Positions 57,560-64,000 of a stretch of DNA of 64,000 nt are shown in pieces (positions within the stretch are counted from its first letter, which is position 1; every line of letters begins with the position of its first letter). Source of the DNA: Microbulbifer agarilyticus. GTDB lineage: Bacteria; Pseudomonadota; Gammaproteobacteria; Pseudomonadales; Cellvibrionaceae. The position numbers and the translations under genes were made by a program. A model generated the notes under the pieces. The model was not told the DNA's origin. It was given only the letters and a program-made list of their open reading frames with translations, and made no database searches. The DNA is taken from the NCBI RefSeq assembly GCF_001999945.1, contig NZ_CP019650.1, forward strand, positions 4,087,501 through 4,151,500. Reading direction: 5' to 3'.

Positions 57560-58019
57560 TCAGGCAACCATCTGCATGGTGAGCCACTCCGCCTTAAGGG
57601 CCGGCTTTTCTTGGCCCTCGATTTCCACCGTGACGTCGAATTTCAATAAGAACTGACCGGGATTTTTTTTCTGCCGCGTCAATAAGCTTGGCGCGCGCGC
57701 GAATACGACTGTCGACTTTTACCGGTGCAATAAAACGTATCTCGTTAAAGCCATAGTTAATGCCCATATAGGCGCCTTCGATCGCGATGCCGAAACTCTC
57801 CGCAAAGTGCGACAGCATCGACAACGATAAGAAACCGTGTGCGACGGTGCTGCCAAATGGTGTCTCGGCAGCGCGCTCGGGATCGACATGAATAAACTGG
57901 TGGTCGAGCGTCGCCTCGGCGAACAGGTCGATCTGCTGCTGACACACCGGGAACCAGTCTGAGGTTTTTAGATCGGTACCGATATATTCGAACAGAGATT
58001 CTTTACTGACAGTGGTCAC
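57560..58019 (-). pseudogene. MaoC-family enoyl-CoA hydratase, frameshifted at an A8 run
   Basis: The N-terminal 118 codons from ATG 58019 encode a MaoC hotdog domain with the hydratase motif DHQFIHVDPERAAETPFGST and VAHGFLSLSMLSHF. At a run of eight A (plus-strand T 57663-57670) the frame is lost and ends at 57594. One A fewer would continue in the expected family sequence PGQFLLKFDVTVEIEGQEKP, ALKAEWLTMQMVA, to a stop at 57560, giving about 151 residues. This could be a sequencing error, a true mutation, or a gene expressed by slippage on the A-run. Catalytic residues lie before the shift. Confidence 0.85.
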
Positions 58020-58064
58020 GATGTTTCCTGTTTGTTAATGGCGCTTTGAATTAACACCAAACTG

Positions 58065-59867
58065 TTAAAACCACTCCGCTTGCATTGCAAAGCTGGTGCT
58101 GTCAATTTCGCGCACCAGTTTCGACCAGTGATAAATTTTTGGCAGTTCGCAGCGGAAGAAATACTGCATCGCCTGCAGTTTTCCGCGGTAGAAGTGTTCA
58201 TCATTTTTATGCGGGTTAGCCTGCAGTCCCGCATCGGCGGCCAGTCCCTGACGCAGCCAGATCCACGCGACGACGATATGCCCGAACATCTCCAGGTAAC
58301 TGACCGAGTTGGCGAATACGAGGTCGATATTTTTTTCTGCAGTTGCACCGAGCACAGTAGTCGTAGTCTGCTGCAACTCGGTAAGCGCAGTGCCTAACTG
58401 CTCGGCAAACAGGCTCAGTTCCGTATCGCGGGCTTTGTCGATAGTGCCATGAATTTCGGCGAGTATTGCCTGATAACCGGCAAAGTTATTCATCGGCACC
58501 TTGCGCCCGAGCAGGTCGAGGGACTGAATACCGGTGGTGCCTTCATGAATGGGGTTCAGGCGGTTATCCCGGTAAAACATTTCCACTGGGTGTTCATTGA
58601 TATAGCCGTGGCCACCCATAACCTGGATGGCCAGGTTGTTGGCCTTGGGGCCGTATTCCGAAGGCCAGGTCTTGATAATCGGGGTCAGGAAATCCAGCAG
58701 GGTGTGCGCCTGCGCACGAGCCTCTTCGGTTTCTGCTGTTTTTTCGTCGTCGGCCAGTTGGCTGCCGAGCAGACACAGTGCATAGGCGCCTTCGGCATAG
58801 GCCTTTTGCGTGAGCAGCATGCGACGAACATCGGCGTGCTCGATAATCGGGATGGGCGGAGACTGCGGGTCCTTGTTGCCCAATAAACGGCCCTGGGGAC
58901 GCTCGCGCGCATAATCGAGGGAATACTGGTAGCCGGTCAGTGCGGTGAGGGCGGCACCGGTGCCCACCATAATGCGAGCCTCGTTCATCATGTGGAACAT
59001 ATACATCAGTCCCTTGTTTTCTTCGCCCACGAGATACGCAGTAGCGCCGCCGTTTTCGCCAAAACTCAGCGCGGTGGAGGTGTGCCCACGGCCGCCCATC
59101 TTGTGGAACAGGCCAGCGAGGGCCACATCGTTGCGCTCGCCAAGACTGCCGTCTTCATTGACCAGGAACTTCGGCACGATGAACAGGGAAATTCCCTTCA
59201 CGCCTTTTGGTGCACCCTTAACCCGCGCGAGCACCAGGTGCACGATATTTTCACTGAGCTCGTGGTCGCCGCCGGAAATAAAAATCTTGCTGCCGCTCAG
59301 TCGGTAGCTTCCGTCCGCTTCACACGTTGCCGTGGTGGTAAGGTCCGCAAGCCCGGAGCCGGCACCGGGCTCGGTCATCGCCATGGTGCCCATAAAGCGT
59401 CCTTCGCGCATGGGACGCACCCAGGTGTCGATCTGTTCCGTGGAACCGTGCGCCTCAATCAGGTTGGCATTGGCATCGGTCAGGGAGATATACCCCAGAG
59501 TTGTACTGGCCACGGCCGACAGATGCGCCTGGGCTGCGTTGGAAACGATTAGTGGCAACTGCATGCCGCCACTGGCAAAGTCGCTGGCGGGCGCGGCAAG
59601 GCCGGCCGCAATCACTGCGTCCAGTGCCGGTTTGATTTCGGGAATCAGGTGTACCTTGTTGCCGTCAAACGTCGGCTGGTGGGTATCGACCTTTTGGCGG
59701 ATCGGCAGAAAGTGTTTCAGCGCAACCGCTTTGCCGGTTGCAATGGCGGCATCGAAGGTTTCTCGACTGTGTTCCGCATAGCGCGGGCGCTCGATCAATG
59801 CCTCCGCGTCAAACAGTTCGTAAAGCATAAATGTAAGATCGCGTTCGCTGAGCACGTGTGCTGGCAT
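58065..59867 (-). CDS. Acyl-CoA dehydrogenase (long form with C-terminal extension)
   Basis: This 600-residue flavoprotein oxidises acyl-CoA to enoyl-CoA. Motifs are MAMTEPGAGSGLADLTTTAT, GSKIFISGGDHELSENIVHL, VMGGHGYINEHPVEMFYRDN, and IHEGTTGIQSLDLLGRKV, which includes the catalytic Glu region of the long-form family. A C-terminal domain of about 130 residues follows, as in the AidB/FadE-related group with an acetyl-CoA dehydrogenase-like C-terminus. First gene of the operon with MaoC and SDR; divergent from the XRE regulator across 202 bp. Confidence 0.9.
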   Translation of the reverse strand: MPAHVLSERDLTFMLYELFDAEALIERPRYAEHSRETFDAAIATGKAVALKHFLPIRQKVDTHQPTFDGNKVHLIPEIKPALDAVIAAGLAAPASDFASGGMQLPLIVSNAAQAHLSAVASTTLGYISLTDANANLIEAHGSTEQIDTWVRPMREGRFMGTMAMTEPGAGSGLADLTTTATCEADGSYRLSGSKIFISGGDHELSENIVHLVLARVKGAPKGVKGISLFIVPKFLVNEDGSLGERNDVALAGLFHKMGGRGHTSTALSFGENGGATAYLVGEENKGLMYMFHMMNEARIMVGTGAALTALTGYQYSLDYARERPQGRLLGNKDPQSPPIPIIEHADVRRMLLTQKAYAEGAYALCLLGSQLADDEKTAETEEARAQAHTLLDFLTPIIKTWPSEYGPKANNLAIQVMGGHGYINEHPVEMFYRDNRLNPIHEGTTGIQSLDLLGRKVPMNNFAGYQAILAEIHGTIDKARDTELSLFAEQLGTALTELQQTTTTVLGATAEKNIDLVFANSVSYLEMFGHIVVAWIWLRQGLAADAGLQANPHKNDEHFYRGKLQAMQYFFRCELPKIYHWSKLVREIDSTSFAMQAEWF

Positions 59868-60069
59868 AAATCACCTGATTTTTATTAAGTCCTTGCGGCA
59901 CTCTCGCCCAAATTTGCCGGAGTCTGCCGTCAGTTGGGTATTGTCGACCCAGTTGATAGACTCGACCATTACCTCTCAGGTCAAGTTTTGCCAAGTCAAA
60001 GTCGGGCCACGTCAAAATCGAGAGCCCCACGGCAAAGGTTGCCGCGGCGGTGTTTGCTAGGGCGGGATT

Positions 60070-60915
60070 ATGAGCGATACAGCCTATCCGGCGTTTGGGC
60101 ATCTATTGCGCTTTTGGCGCAAGGTGCGTGGCATCAGCCAGGAAGCACTGGCGCTCAACCTGCAATCCTCAACCCGACACATCAGCTTTCTTGAAAATGG
60201 CAAGGCGCGCCCGAGCGAGTCGCTGGTGGAAGCAATAAGCGAATCATTGCAACTGGGCGAGCGCGACAGCAGTTACCTGCATTTGGCAGCGGGATATCTG
60301 GCGCGCAGCCAGACCGTGGACTTTGCTACGCCAGAATTCAAATGGCTGCGCAAGGCAACGTTACTTTCTCTCAAGGCGATGGATCCCTACCCGGCAGTGC
60401 TTATGGACCGTTACGGCCGGTTATTGATGGTGAACCGCAGCTGGGTGGCCTTTTATCGGCAAGTGGTCGGCGACGATGCGCTGGCCAGGGTGGAAAACTA
60501 CTTCGAGTTCTTATTTCGGCGGCCCGCGGAGGGTGCCGCGGAAGGGACCGCGCAAGAATCCTGGCGGCATATGCTGGCGATGATCCTGATGTATGCGCAA
60601 CAGGAAGCGCTGCTGACCAATGACCCTATCTATCATGGGATGGTGCGCGAGCTGGCAAACCATCCGGATGTGCCAAAAGACTGGGCGGAGATTGCTTCAC
60701 AGCTGGAACCCATGGCCAGTTACCGCGTGCAGCAAAGCTATAAAGGCAAACTTATGCGCTTTTATAACGTAAGCCTGAATGTCGGTGCGGTGGGACCGGC
60801 GTCCTATGTGTCGGAGCCGCGCTTGGCAATCAATACACTCTATCCCGAAGGCGAAGAGCTCGACCTGCGTCAGGAAATCAACGCCGAGCTTTCTCATCCA
60901 TTACTTTTTTATTAA
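60070..60915 (+). CDS. XRE family regulator with MmyB-like ligand-binding domain
   Basis: This 281-residue protein has an N-terminal helix-turn-helix (FWRKVRGISQEALALNLQSS, TRHISFLENGKARPS) and a C-terminal PAS-like MmyB domain (PYPAVLMDRYGRLLMVNRSW, VENYFEFLFRRPA, NVGAVGPASYVSEPRLAINT, LYPEGEEL). MmyB-type regulators often sit beside acyl-CoA dehydrogenase genes and bind fatty acid-like ligands. It probably controls the divergent acyl-CoA dehydrogenase operon (inference). Confidence 0.85.
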   Translation: MSDTAYPAFGHLLRFWRKVRGISQEALALNLQSSTRHISFLENGKARPSESLVEAISESLQLGERDSSYLHLAAGYLARSQTVDFATPEFKWLRKATLLSLKAMDPYPAVLMDRYGRLLMVNRSWVAFYRQVVGDDALARVENYFEFLFRRPAEGAAEGTAQESWRHMLAMILMYAQQEALLTNDPIYHGMVRELANHPDVPKDWAEIASQLEPMASYRVQQSYKGKLMRFYNVSLNVGAVGPASYVSEPRLAINTLYPEGEELDLRQEINAELSHPLLFY

Positions 60916-60983
60916 CGCTCTCATCCATTAATGCTTTGATAGAGTAAAAATGTACACGTGCATAAACACCGCGCAGGATGCCC

Positions 60984-61862
60984 ATGAACAAAGCTGAGAA
61001 AATTTCCGCGCTTGCGATACCGGTCATACTGGCGATTGCAGCAGGCCTGGCCACACTGTTGTCCTCACAAAGTGTCTGGCTTGCCGGTGCACCCCTGCTG
61101 GTGTGGATGTTTGTACTGGCATTCGTCTTACAGTGGCTGGTTTTCATTCCCTCTTTCCTCGCACAAACCGAAAAATTTTTTGATCTCACCGGCAGCGTGA
61201 CCTATCTCAGCGTGGTGCTGGTGCCGCTGTGGTTGAACCCGCAGTCGTCGTCGCGCGCGATTCTGTTGGCAATACTCGTGAGTTTGTGGGCGCTGCGCCT
61301 GGGTTCTTTTTTATTTTTCCGCATTCAGAAAGACGGCAAGGACGGCCGCTTCGACGCCATCAAGCCATCGTTTCTGCGCTTCCTGATGGTATGGACGCTG
61401 CAGGGACTGTGGGTAAGCGTCACCGCCTGTTGTGCACTGGTGGTGCTTACCAGTGCAAACGCCGAACCACTGGGTATCTGGGCAATGGCCGGGACGCTTC
61501 TGTGGCTGCTTGGCATGGCCATCGAGGTGATCGCCGATACCCAGAAATCGCGCTTCAAGGCCAACCCGGTAAACCGCGGTCGCTTTATTGATACCGGCTT
61601 GTGGGCCTGGTCCCGCCATCCGAATTACGCCGGCGAGATATTGCTGTGGACCGGTATCGCACTGATTGCGGTACCGGTGCTGCAAGGCAGCCAGTGGGCG
61701 GCGCTGATTTCACCAATTTTCGTCTTTGTTCTACTGCGCTATATCAGTGGCGTGCCAATGCTGGAAAAACGCGCCGATGAACGCTGGGGTGATGACGCAG
61801 ACTACCAGCGCTATAAGGCCGGCACCCGCCTGCTGTGGCCAGTGCCGGGGAAGAAACACTAA
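60984..61862 (+). CDS. DUF1295 (steroid reductase-like) membrane protein
   Basis: This 292-residue protein has about seven transmembrane helices. C-terminal motifs DTQKSRFKANPVNRGRFIDT, GLWAWSRHPNYAGEILLWTG and YISGVPMLEKRADERWGDDA are the DUF1295/isoprenylcysteine methyltransferase-like signature. Members include delta-sterol or fatty-chain reductases; the substrate here is unknown. ATG 60984 is preferred to ATG 60978 because AGGA at 60975-60978 overlaps the earlier codon. Confidence 0.82.
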   Translation: MNKAEKISALAIPVILAIAAGLATLLSSQSVWLAGAPLLVWMFVLAFVLQWLVFIPSFLAQTEKFFDLTGSVTYLSVVLVPLWLNPQSSSRAILLAILVSLWALRLGSFLFFRIQKDGKDGRFDAIKPSFLRFLMVWTLQGLWVSVTACCALVVLTSANAEPLGIWAMAGTLLWLLGMAIEVIADTQKSRFKANPVNRGRFIDTGLWAWSRHPNYAGEILLWTGIALIAVPVLQGSQWAALISPIFVFVLLRYISGVPMLEKRADERWGDDADYQRYKAGTRLLWPVPGKKH

Positions 61863-61995
61863 GCAAAAGGCACGCTAAGCAGAAGACGCGCCAAGCAACG
61901 CACGTCCAATGCAGTGATTCAGGGTCGGTGTCAAAAAATCTGCGTTTTAGGAATGCTAGTCTGGATGAATAGCTAGCTTCCCCGGAACAAGTTCT

Positions 61996-62628
61996 ATGCC
62001 CACCGCGGACGCCGCCACGGTTTTCACCCAACGCAGTCGCTTGCGACGGCTGGAAACCTTTGTGGATGTCGCCTACGCCGTTCTGTTCGTCAATTTCATT
62101 ATGTACCTGCCGCCTACCGAAGATATGGCCTGGGCGGAAATGCCCTACGGCCTGCTCAGCCTGCTGGTGGCAGATCCGGAATTACTACTGCGCCTGGTAA
62201 TTGCGGTGGGCCTTACCCTGATTAACTGGAACCTTACTCACAAGCTGCTGGGACCGGTGGAGCGCTCCGACGGTCTGCACACCCTGCTGGTACTACTGCA
62301 GCTGGTAGTGGTCGGGCTCTATTTGTTCTTTGCGGTGGCGGATCCGCAACTGGTCAGTGTCTCTTCGCCCGTAGGGCAGAGTTGTTGCCTGGCGATATCC
62401 GGCCTGATTGGTCTGCTGGGTTGGAAGTACGCCTGTCGCAAAGGATTTGCCCATCCCGAACTGGACGCCAGCGAGCGGCGCGCGGTCACACGGCGCTCGA
62501 CGATTGAGCCACTCACTGCGGCACTCACCATCGGCCTCGCGTTTATCGGCCCCACGGTGTGGGAGCTGGGCTGGTTAATCATTCCACCACTGCTGATCGC
62601 ACTGTGGCGCACATTGGGCTGGGAGTGA
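61996..62628 (+). CDS. Membrane protein, possibly TMEM175-like (DUF1211)
   Basis: This 210-residue protein has about six transmembrane helices. The first, RLRRLETFVDVAYAVLFVNF, resembles the RxxxFSD motif of TMEM175/DUF1211 potassium channels, but Ser is replaced by Val, so the call is tentative. The middle helices (LLRLVIAVGLTLINWNLTHK) also fit that family. No clear operon partner; the glycosyltransferase begins 37 bp later. Confidence 0.45.
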   Translation: MPTADAATVFTQRSRLRRLETFVDVAYAVLFVNFIMYLPPTEDMAWAEMPYGLLSLLVADPELLLRLVIAVGLTLINWNLTHKLLGPVERSDGLHTLLVLLQLVVVGLYLFFAVADPQLVSVSSPVGQSCCLAISGLIGLLGWKYACRKGFAHPELDASERRAVTRRSTIEPLTAALTIGLAFIGPTVWELGWLIIPPLLIALWRTLGWE

Positions 62629-62665
62629 ATACGCGGCGCCCGTGATAACTGGCATAATCCCGCAA

Positions 62666-63919
62666 ATGCTTTCCCACACCTCTGTAAAACACGCTGCCGC
62701 AAAACGCGCCCTGCTGATTGCCAAGCAGTGGCCCGAACCCGCCTCTACGGCCGCCGGCCGGCGCACGCTGGATATTCTCGACCTGCTCGCCGAGGCGGGC
62801 TATGCCGTGGAAATTGGCAGCCCCGCGCAGCCCACGCCCTTTCAGGCAAAATCAGGATACGGCGAACACCAAATCGAAGTGAACGAATCTAGCTTTGATG
62901 ACTGGGTGCGCCAGCTGGATCCGACGCTGGTGATTTACGACCGATTTATGATGGAAGAGCAGTTCGGCTGGCGCGTGCGCGAGCAGTGCCCGCAGGCGAT
63001 GACCATTCTCGACACCAGCGATTTTCACAGCCTGCGCGAGGCACGTCATCAGGCAGCCAAAACCGGTGAAGCGCTCAATCTGTTCCATGCCAGTGCGGAA
63101 CGCGAAATCGCCGCCATGGCACGCTGTGATCTCACCATTATGATTTCCCAAGTCGAGGTGGACCTGCTCAAGCAGCACTTCTGCCTGCCGGACTGGCAGC
63201 TGCACTACCTGCCATTTCTGGTGCGGGAAATGCCAGACCTCGACGCGCTGCCGGACTTCGAACAGCGCGAACATCTGGCAATGATCGGCGGCTTCAAACA
63301 CGCACCGAACCGCGATGCGGTGGCCTGGTTCGCCGAAACTATTTGGCCCCGGGTGCGCGCATTGCTGCCGGCAGTGGAATGCCACGTGTACGGCGCCTAT
63401 GCCGATCACGCCATGCAGCGCTTCCACAAACCAAAGTCCGGGCTGCGCATTGTCGGGCGCACCGACGATGCACTGGCGACCCTGGCCCGCTATCGCCTGA
63501 ACCTGGCGCCACTGCGATTTGGCGCGGGCCAAAAGGGCAAGATTCTCGACGGCTGGCTGTCCGGCACTCCCACAGTGACCACACCCATCGGTGCGGAATC
63601 CATGGCGGGCGCCAATGATTGGGGTTACCCGGTGAGCAACTGCCCGGATACCTTTGCCGCAACCACCGCGGAGCTCTATCAGGACAAGGCCTCATGGCAG
63701 CGAGTGCGCGCTGCCGGTACCCAAGCTCTCACCAACGGCTTCAGCTACGCGGATCATGCGCCGCACTTTCTCGCGCGCATTGAAGCCATTGCCGCGGACC
63801 TGGAGGCACATCGCAACCGCAACATCTGGGGGCGCATCCTGCGGCGTACCGAACACCGCGCCGAGGAGTTTATGAGCCGCTGGATCGAGACAAAAAACAA
63901 ATTGGCTGATAGCGACTAA
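62666..63919 (+). CDS. Glycosyltransferase, GT-B fold (family 4-like)
   Basis: This 417-residue protein has two Rossmann halves. The C-terminal half contains LAMIGGFKHAPNRDAVAWFA, ECHVYGAYADHAMQRFHKP, IVGRTDDALATLARYRLNLA and the donor-binding region PLRFGAGQKGKILDGWLSGT, PTVTTPIGAESMAG, typical of GT4-like enzymes. No signal peptide. The start is ATG 62666 (MLSHTSVKHAAAKRALLIAK); GTG 62642 is an alternative. Acceptor and sugar are unknown; cell-surface polysaccharide is likely. Confidence 0.8.
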   Translation: MLSHTSVKHAAAKRALLIAKQWPEPASTAAGRRTLDILDLLAEAGYAVEIGSPAQPTPFQAKSGYGEHQIEVNESSFDDWVRQLDPTLVIYDRFMMEEQFGWRVREQCPQAMTILDTSDFHSLREARHQAAKTGEALNLFHASAEREIAAMARCDLTIMISQVEVDLLKQHFCLPDWQLHYLPFLVREMPDLDALPDFEQREHLAMIGGFKHAPNRDAVAWFAETIWPRVRALLPAVECHVYGAYADHAMQRFHKPKSGLRIVGRTDDALATLARYRLNLAPLRFGAGQKGKILDGWLSGTPTVTTPIGAESMAGANDWGYPVSNCPDTFAATTAELYQDKASWQRVRAAGTQALTNGFSYADHAPHFLARIEAIAADLEAHRNRNIWGRILRRTEHRAEEFMSRWIETKNKLADSD

Positions 63920-63953
63920 TTAGAAACCGCTAATGCAACACAACTAGCCGACC

Positions 63954-64000
63954 ATGCGCCTATTCGCCCCCGTCACCATCATCGCCATCGCCCAGCTGCT
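63954..64000 (+). CDS. Start of a possible gene cut by the window edge
   Basis: ATG 63954 opens a frame with a hydrophobic N-terminus (MRLFAPVTIIAIAQLL) of only 15 codons before the window ends. It could be a signal peptide or membrane helix; too short to identify. Confidence 0.3.
   Translation, partial: MRLFAPVTIIAIAQL

Overview
This is a GC-rich, densely coding stretch of a gammaproteobacterial chromosome. The gene content and order look like the Cellvibrionales or Pseudomonas side of the class (for example a Microbulbifer-like marine organism), though the species cannot be fixed from sequence alone. Conserved neighbourhoods include hslVU/SPOR protein/priA/rpmE, dsbB/rsd/FKBP/algP/TIGR02444/yheS, ftsY-ftsE-ftsX-rpoH with rsmD and coaD, mutM-rpmG-rpmB-radC, and coaBC-algC-argB-pyrE-crc-rph-yicC. 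There are no tRNA or rRNA genes, no CRISPR array and no complete insertion sequence that I can see.

Layout. 1-6 kb: HslVU protease, SPOR protein and PriA on the minus strand, then a small membrane protein/winged-helix regulator pair and rpmE. 6-11.5 kb: a secreted nuclease, a cation transporter, and two lipoproteins (PhoX-like and di-haem). 11.8-24.1 kb: malic enzyme, glutathione synthesis, AcpH, DsbB, LrgAB-like proteins, and the Rsd/FKBP/AlgP/YheS neighbourhood. 24.2-37.2 kb: TrmB, RpoH, FtsEX, FtsY, RsmD, CoaD, a gamma-glutamyltransferase, a Gdx-type exporter, a second DsbB, MutM, L33, L28 and RadC. 37.4-49 kb: CoaBC, AlgC, ArgB, SlmA, PyrE, Crc, RNase PH and YicC.

After yicC the expected neighbours (gmk, rpoZ, spoT) are absent. 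Instead there is an AT-richer two-gene cassette (DUF3800 protein plus a possible BECR-fold nuclease) and then a 10-kb beta-oxidation-like cluster: two thiolases, a carotenoid/stilbene oxygenase, a short-chain dehydrogenase, a frameshifted MaoC hydratase and an acyl-CoA dehydrogenase, with a tandem HxlR-type regulator, an Asp/Glu racemase-like protein and an XRE regulator. The window ends with two membrane proteins and a glycosyltransferase.

The most striking non-coding signal is a family of six intergenic elements of about 120 bp at 1036, 24994, 25548, 28706, 35555 and 36435. Each has a long outer stem (20-28 bp), an inner hairpin and a conserved core built around CCCATCCCTGGG. The stem sequences differ between copies, yet each copy's arms remain complementary. 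This pattern of covariation points to selection on a folded RNA or single-stranded DNA, or to a mobile hairpin element. A collapsed seventh copy may lie at 13111-13148.
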